This document shows positions 16,927 through 25,380 of a DNA stretch of 32,407 nucleotides, one piece after another. The DNA is taken from the NCBI GenBank assembly GCA_008373165.1, contig RQOU01000075.1:1-32407 (forward strand). The letters are read 5' to 3'. The position numbers were made by a program, and so were the translations under genes. The notes under the pieces were generated by a model that saw only the letters and a list, made by a program, of their open reading frames with translations, did no database searches and was not told where the DNA came from. Positions within the stretch are counted from its first letter, which is position 1. The number at the start of each line of letters is the position of its first letter. Source of the DNA: SAR202 cluster bacterium (GTDB taxonomy: Bacteria; Chloroflexota; Dehalococcoidia; Lucifugimonadales; Lucifugimonadaceae).

Positions 16927-18075
16927 TCAGGAAAGGGAGTTTATCGCTTTCATGAAAAGCGCTAGTCGATTGATTTGTTCCCTGATTTCAATGTTTTCGC
17001 CTTCAGCATGGGGATTTTCACCCATAGATCCAAGACCGTCGGCGGATGGAACACCCATAGCTGCAGTGAGGTTGGCATCGCTTCCTCCCCCAGTGGATTC
17101 CTCAGTCATTTTAAATCCAAGCTGGTTTGACCATTCGATCAGTTTTCCTGCTAAAGCGGCTATTTCTGGTGTCCGCTCCATTGGTGGACGATGGAATCCG
17201 CCTTCGATATTGATAGTAGTACCGTTCACGGTTTGCTTCAATGCACGGATTGATGTTTCGAGTTTTGTTGCTTGAATCGTGGTTCGAACTCGTACGTCAA
17301 TGATTGCTTCCGCGTAGGCAGGAATGGTGTTTCGGGCGGAGCCACCTGAAATGAGACCAGTGTTTACAGTGATACCGTTTTTCCAATCATTCATCGCTTG
17401 TAAATCTATTACTTTATGCGATAACTCGTGGATAGCAGATGCTCCTCGTTCTGGAAAAGCACCTGCATGGCTCGCTTTGCCTTCGACTGATATTCGAAAC
17501 TCACCAAGGCCTTTGCGTTCGGTTTTTAATGCCCCATTTGAACCTTGTCCTGGTTCCATTATTAGAGCGTAAGCAGCACCTTTTGCATAGTGTTCGACTA
17601 ATGGTCTGGATGAGGGGCTACCAACTTCTTCATCTGTATTGAAAAGAACTGTTAATGGTCTATCAGGCCAGAGATTATTGTGCTTTAGGGTTTGCAGGCC
17701 CACGATTGTAGTGGCGATACCGGCTTTCATATCAAGTACGCCTGGACCGTATAAGCGTCCTTCTTTTTCTGAATATCCCATTTGTTCTAGCGTGCCACGC
17801 GGCCATACAGTATCAAGATGTCCTACTACCAAGGCATGTTGTTTACCGTTGTTACCGTCTGGTGCTGGCCAATTAATAGCTATGTGATCACCAAATTCTG
17901 TCTCAGAATGGACAGTCACTTCACCTCCTATTGATCGCATCAAATTGGCGGTGAATGAAGAAATCTGATCATTAGCGGCCTTGTCTCTGGTGGGGGTTTC
18001 AATTGAGACAAGTTTTTCAATTAGATCAAATAAGTTGTCATTATTCGATTTGGCAAGCGATAGCCAATTGGTCAA
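16927..18075 (-). CDS. M20 family metallopeptidase (carboxypeptidase G2-like)
   Basis: The protein has 382 residues from a TTG start with AAGGA 8 nt upstream. Two-zinc ligands are all present: VGHLDTVWP (His86 with general Asp88), GVLDMK (Asp115, bridging), TDEEVG (catalytic Glu149 and ligand Glu150), MEPG (Glu174) and GENPHAEGE (His near 355). The dimerisation domain begins with GLGEFRISVEGKASHAGAFPERG (about 190-212). No signal peptide is seen, so it is cytoplasmic. CPG2-like enzymes remove C-terminal Glu or related residues from folates, peptides or acyl-amino acids; the substrate here is unknown. It lies 79 nt downstream of the selenocysteine-type rhodanese on the same strand. Confidence 0.94.
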   Translation of the reverse strand: MTNWLSLAKSNNDNLFDLIEKLVSIETPTRDKAANDQISSFTANLMRSIGGEVTVHSETEFGDHIAINWPAPDGNNGKQHALVVGHLDTVWPRGTLEQMGYSEKEGRLYGPGVLDMKAGIATTIVGLQTLKHNNLWPDRPLTVLFNTDEEVGSPSSRPLVEHYAKGAAYALIMEPGQGSNGALKTERKGLGEFRISVEGKASHAGAFPERGASAIHELSHKVIDLQAMNDWKNGITVNTGLISGGSARNTIPAYAEAIIDVRVRTTIQATKLETSIRALKQTVNGTTINIEGGFHRPPMERTPEIAALAGKLIEWSNQLGFKMTEESTGGGSDANLTAAMGVPSADGLGSMGENPHAEGENIEIREQINRLALFMKAINSLS

Positions 18076-18145
18076 ATTGAAATCCTTACTAATAAATTTC
18101 TTATCTGCGATTGCATTTTTTAAAACTATGTTTATATGTTGGCAC

Positions 18146-18157
18146 TGATCATGATCA
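18146..18157. repeat. 12-bp palindrome overlapping the final stop of the rhodanese gene
   Basis: TGATCATGATCA is a perfect palindrome made of two TGATCA units. Its first triplet on the minus strand is the terminating TGA of the extended rhodanese frame. It contains two GATC sites. No function is known. Confidence 0.5.
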
Positions 18158-18967
18158 TGTGAGGTGCTCTATTGGGCAAGAAGGAACTTCAGCCCATTCT
18201 CTCCATGATCCATCGTAATCCTTAACATTTTTAAATCCGACGAGCTTCAGGGTCCAAAATCCGTGCGCCGCACGGATACCACCCTGTCAGTATGTGATCA
18301 CATTTTTATCGGTTGTGATCCCCACATCAGCAAGTAGTTTTCTGATTTCCTCGGCTGATCTCAGAACGGGGATTTCACCTCCGGTATGAAAATTGGTCCA
18401 TTCGAGATGAACTGCACCTGGGATTCTGCCACCCCTGGAACCTCCCCGTTTGTTGGTTCCGTCCCATTCGTCATCGGCTCGAACATCAAGGAGTATTGTT
18501 GACTCCTCATCAATAGCCTTCAGGACTTGATTGCGTGAAGCGAAGATTTCTGAATTTGCACTTGATGTGAATGTAGCGCTGGGTGCAATAACAGACTCCG
18601 TACTGATTTCGCGCCCTTCAGCTTTCCACTTGGGTAATCCGCCATCCAGGAACTTCACGTTCGTGTGACCGTAATAGTGCAGTGCCCACATCAACCGAAA
18701 AGAGTAGACACCTCCCGAGCGATCATATCCAATCACCGTGGTATCGTCGCCAATCCCTAAATCTGACATCGTTTCTGCGAATTGTTCAGGGCCCTGAATA
18801 TGTGTCCGGTCTTCAAGGGAAGTTTTGTAGTAATGATCTATCGGATTTACTGAACCTGGGATGTGACCTCTCTCGTACTCTTCGGGCACATCAGTGTCGA
18901 CTACACGTACGTTGGGGTCCGATATATGTTCCGCAAGCCATTCGGTGGTTACGAAGATATCGGGCAT
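18155..18967 (-). CDS. Selenocysteine-containing two-domain thiosulfate/3-mercaptopyruvate sulfurtransferase (TGA recoded)
   Basis: Rhodanese domain 1 (about 1-120) is the inactive copy, with YDRSGGVYSFRL where an active site would be. Domain 2 (about 135-270) has LLDVRADDEWDG and GRIPGAVHLEW, then KNVITY followed by TGA at 18289-18287, then QGGIRAAHGFWTLKLVGF and a normal C-terminus (YDGSWREWAEVP) to TGA 18157-18155. The first TGA falls where the catalytic Cys of the CxxGxR loop belongs. Read as Sec (residue 227) the protein has 270 residues, the usual family length; stopping there would lose the active site and last 43 residues. A SECIS-like hairpin follows directly. ATG 18967 matches family N-termini and has a GTGGA site; ATG 19012 would add 15 residues without one. 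Sulfur transfer is the family's role; Sec use is inferred. Confidence 0.86.
18248..18286 (-). promoter_or_regulatory. Bacterial SECIS-like hairpin directly after the in-frame TGA
   Basis: The 39 nt after the TGA fold into a lower stem CAGGGT/ACCCTG (18286-18281 with 18253-18248), an internal loop of 3 and 5 nt, and a perfect 8-bp upper stem ATCCGTGC/GCACGGAT (18277-18270 with 18266-18259) closed by a GGC loop (18269-18267). The apical loop begins 17 nt after the UGA and has G in its first two positions. These match published bacterial SECIS criteria (loop 3-14 nt, G near its start, 16-37 nt from UGA). In this role it would recruit SelB with Sec-tRNA. Confidence 0.8.
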
Positions 18968-19041
18968 TGTGTATCCACGTTCGGTAGGTGAAGTTATCGG
19001 TTTGTCTTTCATCTGTAATGTTGGTTTCAGAAACTTTATGG

Positions 19042-19070
19042 TTGATAGGTTTAATGCAAGAGTGTTAAAT
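19042..19070 (+). promoter_or_regulatory. Candidate sigma-70 promoter for hemA
   Basis: TTGATA (19042-19047) and TTAAAT (19065-19070) are separated by 17 nt in the 238-bp divergent region between the rhodanese gene and hemA. The predicted leader is about 130 nt and contains TTGAT-AACTC-ATCAA (19151-19165). The match is good but unproven. Confidence 0.33.
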
Positions 19071-19205
19071 GATGGTAGATGCTATCAGCTATCCTTATGT
19101 TCACTAGACGAACTCGATCAGGATTTGATTATTCGTGATAATGTTTTCGTTTGATAACTCATCAAAGTATGAGGCATCTAATACTTTAGCGGTACTTTTC
19201 ATTCT

Positions 19206-20474
19206 TTGAATTTCATATTCGCCGGCTTAAATATTGAACACGCACCAATGGAAGTATTGGAACGCGTAACTGTTCCTAATCAAGATCTTGAGATGCATCT
19301 CCAGCGACTGGCCACGCACGCTGGTGGGGGTGTAATACTTTCCACTTGTAACAGAATGGAGATTTATTCTGTTACCGAAGACGTCTCGATAGGGATCAAC
19401 CGCCTGAAGGAATATATCGAGACCACCTCCAAAAACTCTCGAGCAACCAAAATTGACCAATACATTTATACTCTCAGCGGAGATACCGTCGCCGAACACC
19501 TGTTCAGAGTAACTGCGGGCTTGGATTCCATTGCACTTGGAGAATCCGAAATCATCGGGCAGGTTACAAAGGCTCTGCAGGCTGCAGGTGAAGCGGGTAC
19601 GATTGATCCGTCTTTGTCACGTATGTTTCATGCAGCATTGCGAACCAGTAGACGTATTCGTAAAGAGACTGGTTTAGGAAGAAATCGTATTTCGATTTCT
19701 TCACTCGGGGTTAAAGAACTTCAAGATATTGTTGGAGATCTAAGAGGTTTGAAGGTTTTACTAGTTGGTGCAGGTAAGACCGGCAGGCTTACCGCTAATG
19801 CCTTAAGGCGCTATGGTGCTGACGAAATTGTCGTATCGAGTCGATCGTTCGAACGTGGCAGGGTTCTTGCCGAAGATCTTGGTTCTTCTCAGGTTCCGTT
19901 TGAAAAAGTTCCAGAGGCTCTCGTCGATTGTGACATGTTGATTACGTGTACTTCTTCTTCAGATCCGATCGTCTCGGCCGAAACTATTAGATTTGCTATG
20001 GATATGCGACCTGAGCGGCCCCTGAATATTCTTGATGTTGGGATGCCAAGAGATGTTGATCCGAATGTGGCGGAAGTTCGAGGGGTCATGCTTATAAGTC
20101 TTTCTGAGCTACAGTTGAAGTCCAGAGAGAATTGGGGTCTCAGGGAATCCGCAGCTTCGGAGGCTGCCGAGCTGATTGATGATGGAGTTTCACGTTTTAA
20201 AGAACGTTTGATTGGTATTGATAGTGAGCCGGTGATTCGTTCTCTTGGCGCACGTATCGAGCGTATGCGTCAGCAGGAAGTGGAACAAACACTGAACCGA
20301 ATAGACGGCTTGACAGACCGTCAGGCGCAGTTAGTAGAAAAGATGACCAGATCACTAGTTCGGAGGATTCTTGCAGATCCGATTAGTTTCCTCCGTAGCG
20401 AAGAAGCTCAAGCTGCTGAGTCAGTTCAAAAAGTTTTCGCCTTACTTGAACAAGATGAGGATAAAACCGATTAG
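19206..20474 (+). CDS. hemA: Glutamyl-tRNA reductase
   Basis: The protein has 422 residues. It reduces Glu-tRNA to glutamate-1-semialdehyde with NADPH, the first step of the C5 route to tetrapyrroles. The opening MNFIFAGLNIEHAPMEVLERV fits the family start, which fixes the TTG at 19206 even though no clear Shine-Dalgarno precedes it. STCNRMEIY carries the nucleophile Cys48. ESEIIGQVTKAL and FHAALRTSRRIRKETG are the conserved catalytic-domain segments, with His of FHAAL near 139. KVLLVGAGKTGRLTANAL (about 182-199) is the NADPH Rossmann motif, and a long helical dimerisation domain ends the protein. hemL follows 115 bp downstream, the next enzyme in the pathway. Confidence 0.97.
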   Translation: MNFIFAGLNIEHAPMEVLERVTVPNQDLEMHLQRLATHAGGGVILSTCNRMEIYSVTEDVSIGINRLKEYIETTSKNSRATKIDQYIYTLSGDTVAEHLFRVTAGLDSIALGESEIIGQVTKALQAAGEAGTIDPSLSRMFHAALRTSRRIRKETGLGRNRISISSLGVKELQDIVGDLRGLKVLLVGAGKTGRLTANALRRYGADEIVVSSRSFERGRVLAEDLGSSQVPFEKVPEALVDCDMLITCTSSSDPIVSAETIRFAMDMRPERPLNILDVGMPRDVDPNVAEVRGVMLISLSELQLKSRENWGLRESAASEAAELIDDGVSRFKERLIGIDSEPVIRSLGARIERMRQQEVEQTLNRIDGLTDRQAQLVEKMTRSLVRRILADPISFLRSEEAQAAESVQKVFALLEQDEDKTD

Positions 20475-20589
20475 GTTCTCGTAGCCTCTGAGACTCCGGT
20501 TAAACATGTGCATCGGCACTGTTATCAGTTCAATTTTCGCGTCACAATGTCTGATCAAAGATAATTATGGGTTTCGTGGGAGTAATTAA

Positions 20590-21870
20590 TTGTCACGCGT
20601 TAGGTCCGAACAGCTATTTTCAGATGCCAAGCTGGTTATGCCTGGTGGAGTTAATAGTCCAGCTCGTGCGTGGGGTGCTGTGGGAGGCTCCCCGATTTTT
20701 TTTGAGAAAGCTGCTGGATCAAGTATTTGGGACGTTGACGGCAACGAGCTGGTTGATTACGTATGTTCCTGGGGTCCAATGATTTTGGGACATGCCAATC
20801 CAGCCGTGATTGATGCAGCGATTGACGCCGCACGTGCAGGCACATCATTCGGCGCTCCAACCGAGTTGGAAGTAGAGATGTCTCGGAGGGTTGTTGACGC
20901 CGTTCCATCAATTGAGGTAATTCGGTTTGTCAGTTCAGGGACCGAAGCAACTATGTCAGCGCTCAGACTGGCTCGTGCTAAGACCGGGAGAAATAAGATC
21001 ATCAAGTTTAGGGGTGGATATCATGGGCATGAAGATGCATTGCTTGTTGAGGCAGGTTCTGGATTAGCGAGTCAGGGGATTGCATCTTCATCTGGTGTTC
21101 ATCCTGGTTATGCCGCAAGCACACTTGTATCGGAATATAACGATCTTGAATCAGTTAAAAGCCTATTGGAGTCAAATCTTGGAGAAGTTGCAGCCGTGAT
21201 TGTTGAACCCATCGCAGGGAATATGGGAGTAGTTTTACCTGCTGATGGATTCCTCGAGGGTTTGCGGGGACTGACCCATGAGCATGGATGTTTACTGATT
21301 TTTGATGAGGTGATCTCGGGGTTTCGAGTTGCTTTCGGTGGAGCACAGTCGAGTTTGGGAGTAATGCCGGATATTACATGTCTCGGGAAAATAATTGGTG
21401 GCGGGTTTCCGGTGGGCGCTTACGGTGCAAGTGCAGAAATTATGTCTGAAGTAGCCCCTCTTGGCTCCATGTATCAAGCAGGAACTCTTTCTGGTAATCC
21501 AGTAGCTATGGCTGCTGGTATAGCTACGCTGGATGAGTTAGCTAGACCTGGAGTTTACGAAGATCTGCAAGATACCACCGACAAACTTGCCGATGGAGTC
21601 ACTAATGTATTCGCTGAAGCGGGGATTCCAGTGGTAATTAACCGGGCTTGCGGACTTATGACGGTGTTTTTCTCCAATATCCAAGTGACGGACATGGAGA
21701 CGGCGTCAGTATCTGACGGCGATGCTTATGGTAGATTTTTTCACCAGATGGTTGAAAATGGCGTTTATCTTCCGCCTTCACAGTACGAGGCATGGTTTAT
21801 TTCAACCGCTCATACAGCAAAAAACATTAAATCGACCCTCGAAGCTGTCGATCGTTCACTAATTGCTTAG
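20590..21870 (+). CDS. hemL: Glutamate-1-semialdehyde 2,1-aminomutase
   Basis: The protein has 426 residues from a TTG start with GGGAG 8 nt upstream. It is a PLP class-III aminotransferase-fold enzyme making 5-aminolevulinate from the hemA product. It has the family-specific N-terminus LVMPGGVNSPARAWGAVGG, FVSSGTEATMSALRLAR (phosphate-binding), KFRGGYHGHEDALL, FDEVISGFR (Asp239 contacts the PLP ring), and CLGKIIGGGFPVGAYG with Schiff-base Lys267. The C-terminal GVYLPPSQYEAWFISTAHT is diagnostic of HemL over other class-III enzymes. Adjacent hemA-hemL supports a heme or corrinoid pathway unit; hemB, hemC and hemD are not in the window. Confidence 0.98.
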   Translation: MSRVRSEQLFSDAKLVMPGGVNSPARAWGAVGGSPIFFEKAAGSSIWDVDGNELVDYVCSWGPMILGHANPAVIDAAIDAARAGTSFGAPTELEVEMSRRVVDAVPSIEVIRFVSSGTEATMSALRLARAKTGRNKIIKFRGGYHGHEDALLVEAGSGLASQGIASSSGVHPGYAASTLVSEYNDLESVKSLLESNLGEVAAVIVEPIAGNMGVVLPADGFLEGLRGLTHEHGCLLIFDEVISGFRVAFGGAQSSLGVMPDITCLGKIIGGGFPVGAYGASAEIMSEVAPLGSMYQAGTLSGNPVAMAAGIATLDELARPGVYEDLQDTTDKLADGVTNVFAEAGIPVVINRACGLMTVFFSNIQVTDMETASVSDGDAYGRFFHQMVENGVYLPPSQYEAWFISTAHTAKNIKSTLEAVDRSLIA

Positions 21871-21922
21871 ATCAGGTTCGTCGGTTCGTGTGGAAAACGT
21901 TTTTGCCATAGGTCATTATGAT

Positions 21923-24376
21923 TTAGCTGAGATCGACCAGTGTTGCACCATTACCGCCCTGGTTCTTAGGCGCGGCGCTGAATGATCCGACAAGAGAATG
22001 ATTCGCTAACAGTAATCGAATTGCCGCTCTTAGTGCACCTGTACCCGTCCCATGGATGATTCGAATGCTCGTAAGCCCTTGCATCGATGCATTATCGATA
22101 AACTGGGTTACAAGTTGTTCAGATTCATCGACCCTTGACCCTCGTACATCTAACTCTTGTACGGGTTTTTCGCTTTTGGTCGTATTGACTGTGATACGAG
22201 CAGCTTCTTTTGAACTATTAGGAACATTAGGGGCTTTCATCAAACGTAATTGCCGTTCGTTTAATTCGATACGGGCATTGCCCATTTGCAGTTCAACGAT
22301 TCCATCTGGATTAACCTCTATAACAACGGCCTGAACGTCTAGGCCTTTAATTTCTACTTGATCCCCGGATTGCAGAGGTCGATTTAAGTCAGGATCTGTT
22401 GATATTTCGTTTTCTGGTGGTGGAGTCAGCGGTAGCCACGTAGGATCGGAGAACTGATTACGAATACGGCCAATCGCGCGTTGTGCGGTTGCAAGATCTT
22501 TATCGTCACGTACTTTGCTGACTATTTTTCTTAAGCTGCGTCGGATTTCTTCCGTCTCGCGCCGAAGTTCTACACGAGATTTTTCGATCATGTTTTCTTG
22601 TAAGCGAGTCACATTGCTTAGTTTGTTTTGGAGATCTTTTCTTGTTGTTTCAGCTTGAATCTTAGCTTTTTCTGCTTTTTCTCGAATTCGACTGGTTTCC
22701 TCTCGCTCTCGATGAAGTTGCTCCAGAATACTTTCAGCCTCTGCTCGACTAGGATCCATCATCGCTTCAGCCTCAGCGAGCATATGGCCAGGCATTCCTA
22801 GATGTCTGGCAACGTGAATAGCGTAGCTGCGCCCCGGAATGCCCATTAATACGTGATACGTGGGCATCATCGTATCGGGATTAAGCTCAACTGAAGCGTT
22901 TTGAAGGTTTTCGGACTCTGCAGCATACTCAGCGACTGTTCGGTAGTGTGATGTGATAGCGATTGGCATTTCGTTGGCAGCTGCATGCGCTAATACTGAT
23001 CGTGCGAGAGCAGATCCTTCTTCTGGGTCAGTTCCCGTTCCCAGCTCATCCAGAAGAATCAGCGAGCTTGAGGTTGCCTCATCCAAGATATTAACTACTC
23101 GACCCATATGGGACGAAAATGTTGAAACAGACCGTTCGATAGATTGTGAGTCTCCAATATCCGCGTAGACGGCGTCGAAAATGGCTATATCTCCATTGGT
23201 TACAGGCACTTGCATGCCTGCTTGATGCATGAGAGCGAAAAGGCCAATGGTTTTGATAGCTACAGTTTTTCCACCGGTATTGGGCCCTGTAATCACAAGT
23301 CCTCTGAATCCTGGGCCGATATTAATTGTGATGGGTACTGCATTATTCCCAAGGAGAGGATGCCGGGCACCAACAAGGTTGATAACGTTATCCGATCCGG
23401 CCGGCATAGTTCCCATACGCCTGCCTCCCATTGATATCGATAACCGAGCACGAGCTACGATGAGATCGATCGCAGCCGCAGCTTCTAAGGAGATCAGTGC
23501 TTCTTCTTCTCGATCCCCGATCAATCGTGAAGCTCGGCGCAAAATGCGCTCTTCTTCTCTTTGAGCTTCCGCAGCTGTTTCTCGCCATGCGTTGCAGAGA
23601 TCAACTGCTTTCAGTGGTTCCACAAAAAGTGTAGACCCACTACCCGATACGTCATGTACGATTCCAGGGACTGACTCTCTTGCATCAGCGCGTACTTCGA
23701 GAACAAGTCGCTCCCCTCTTGTTGCGATTGCTGTTGACTGGAGGGACTGCCTAACTGACTTACTATTCGCGATACGTTCCATCGCACGCATCACGCGCTG
23801 GAACGTTTTACTTACGTTCGTTCGTAATCTGGATAGTTTAGGGGTCGCTGAGCTCAGCACTTCTCCTTTACCAGATATTGACTTAAAAATTTCTTCACTC
23901 AGATCTCTCATGTTGGGGATATCTGAGGCTATTTCTTCCAGTAGGGGCGCTTTTCCTTTCATTGACACCACGGTGTTACGCGCTGTCCATATCGAGTCTA
24001 GTAAGAATAGGATCGATACAATTTCCTCTCCGGTCAGCATTCCGTCGATAGCGGCACGCCTAAGGACAGTACGAGGATCCCGAGTTCCCGCCAGGCCGAT
24101 GTCGCCGACCGTTGACAGCATTAACACCGCTTGTGCCGTCTCCTCCTGGAGTCTCTCTACATCTTCCATGTGAAGTAATGGTTCAGCTTTTATCGCCATT
24201 TCACGCGACATAAAAAACCGAGTACGCTCGGCTAAGAGTGCCCGGACATTAGTAAACTCGAGTAATTCCCAAGCTTGTTGCTGCAGTTCAGATTCTGTAG
24301 TGACCTGTTCTGGAAGCGTGCTTTGATCACCTCGAGATGTCGGTGTTATATCGGGTTTTTGATTAGGCGGGCTCAT
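21923..24376 (-). CDS. mutS2: MutS2 protein (Smr-domain DNA/ribosome-acting ATPase)
   Basis: The protein has 817 residues. It lacks the MutS mismatch-recognition domain and instead has core-lever helices (about 30-310), the ATPase domain with Walker A ITGPNTGGKTVAIKT (about 363-377), Walker B SSLILLDELGTGTDPEEGS, and the ITSHYR switch. A long coiled coil (about 535-625, rich in Glu, Arg and Lys) follows, then a KOW-like beta segment (QSGDQVEIKGLDVQAVVI), and the C-terminal Smr domain from about 735 with LDVRG and IIHGTGTGALR. MutS2 suppresses recombination and, in Bacillus, splits collided ribosomes. It converges on hemL with a 52-bp gap and is divergent from the alpha/beta hydrolase gene. 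Confidence 0.97.
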   Translation of the reverse strand: MSPPNQKPDITPTSRGDQSTLPEQVTTESELQQQAWELLEFTNVRALLAERTRFFMSREMAIKAEPLLHMEDVERLQEETAQAVLMLSTVGDIGLAGTRDPRTVLRRAAIDGMLTGEEIVSILFLLDSIWTARNTVVSMKGKAPLLEEIASDIPNMRDLSEEIFKSISGKGEVLSSATPKLSRLRTNVSKTFQRVMRAMERIANSKSVRQSLQSTAIATRGERLVLEVRADARESVPGIVHDVSGSGSTLFVEPLKAVDLCNAWRETAAEAQREEERILRRASRLIGDREEEALISLEAAAAIDLIVARARLSISMGGRRMGTMPAGSDNVINLVGARHPLLGNNAVPITINIGPGFRGLVITGPNTGGKTVAIKTIGLFALMHQAGMQVPVTNGDIAIFDAVYADIGDSQSIERSVSTFSSHMGRVVNILDEATSSSLILLDELGTGTDPEEGSALARSVLAHAAANEMPIAITSHYRTVAEYAAESENLQNASVELNPDTMMPTYHVLMGIPGRSYAIHVARHLGMPGHMLAEAEAMMDPSRAEAESILEQLHREREETSRIREKAEKAKIQAETTRKDLQNKLSNVTRLQENMIEKSRVELRRETEEIRRSLRKIVSKVRDDKDLATAQRAIGRIRNQFSDPTWLPLTPPPENEISTDPDLNRPLQSGDQVEIKGLDVQAVVIEVNPDGIVELQMGNARIELNERQLRLMKAPNVPNSSKEAARITVNTTKSEKPVQELDVRGSRVDESEQLVTQFIDNASMQGLTSIRIIHGTGTGALRAAIRLLLANHSLVGSFSAAPKNQGGNGATLVDLS

Positions 24377-24471
24377 GACGTTGGTGATTGTATTGTGATT
24401 GGTTTGTTTATACTCGGTCTTGCGATTTGTATTTTCCGCAATAAATTTTCCGATAGGTAAAACCGTAACTC

Positions 24472-25380
24472 ATGCACTCTGAAGAATTTATAGGGGTTGA
24501 TCGACAGATCTTTCTAAGCATGTCAAAGTTGTTGGGTATAGCGGACCTGGACTATCAGGGCGGATTTATTGATCTGGGTGATCATCTGGTGCACTATCTG
24601 GATTACGGTGAAGGCCCACCGGTTTTGTTGCTTCATGGTGGTGGAGCAGGATCAGCGATCTGGTTTAAACAGATTCAGGTATTATCCAAAACCCGACGCG
24701 TGATTGCACCAGATCATCCGGTATTTGGCTTGTCGACTCAGGATGCGTATAAAGCGCCGTTTCTTCCAAATCTTGTGAGCTATATGGTTCGATTGTTTGA
24801 CGAGCTTGGTCTGGATCGTGTCGATGTCGTGGGACTTTCTATGGGTGCTCAAGCCGCTTTGGCCATGGCGCTCGAGGATCCTGATCGCTTGGGCAAATTG
24901 GTGGTTATTGATTCTGCTGGGCTGGGTCGGGCTTTCCCTTTAATTTTTAAGTTGGCGACTGTTCCACTATTTGGTCGATTGATTGTTAGGCCAAATCGAT
25001 GGGGGCAGGATAATTACTTTAAAACGATGGAAGTTGTCAATTCCGATTTTACTGGGGCTTCAGCATATAAGCAGTACGCTTACGATGTGACATTACCGGA
25101 TGGACATGGTCATGCAATGCGATCAAGCCTCGTTGCTATTACAAATATTTTGGGTCAAAAATCCATATTTACAGATGAAGAGTTGGCTTCCATAAGCGCT
25201 CCCACACTTGCCTTATGGGGTGCAGAAGATCGCGTATTCCCATTAGAACATGGTTATCGTTTAGCTCAACTCTTACCCAATGTGAGCATGCACATTATTG
25301 AAAATGCTCGGCATGTGCCCTTTTTGGATCATCCTGATGCGGTTAACGATCTTATTACAGGGTTCTTAAACGACCCCTAG
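24472..25380 (+). CDS. Alpha/beta hydrolase (C-C hydrolase/haloperoxidase-like)
   Basis: The protein has 302 residues. The catalytic triad is readable: nucleophile elbow GLSMG with Ser123, Asp253 in WGAEDRVFP, and His281 in ARHVPFLDHP. The oxyanion-hole segment is LLLHGGGAGS (53-61), and the HGGGxG form is typical of meta-cleavage-product hydrolases. A cap of helices (about 150-230) covers the site. No signal peptide. The substrate is unknown. Its TAG stop shares the four bases CTAG (25377-25380) with the stop of the converging formyltransferase-like gene. The start could also be an in-frame ATG at 24520, since the first 16 residues are not typical of the family. Confidence 0.92.
   Translation: MHSEEFIGVDRQIFLSMSKLLGIADLDYQGGFIDLGDHLVHYLDYGEGPPVLLLHGGGAGSAIWFKQIQVLSKTRRVIAPDHPVFGLSTQDAYKAPFLPNLVSYMVRLFDELGLDRVDVVGLSMGAQAALAMALEDPDRLGKLVVIDSAGLGRAFPLIFKLATVPLFGRLIVRPNRWGQDNYFKTMEVVNSDFTGASAYKQYAYDVTLPDGHGHAMRSSLVAITNILGQKSIFTDEELASISAPTLALWGAEDRVFPLEHGYRLAQLLPNVSMHIIENARHVPFLDHPDAVNDLITGFLNDP

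Noticed and set aside
18287-19012. Rhodanese as a C-terminally truncated gene or pseudogene ending at TGA 18287
   Set aside because: The frame after the TGA stays open for 43 more codons that match the family's active-site loop and C-terminus, and a SECIS-like hairpin follows the TGA.
23592-24173. 193-codon plus-strand open frame
   Set aside because: It is antisense to mutS2, with Ser/Arg-rich composition typical of a shadow frame.
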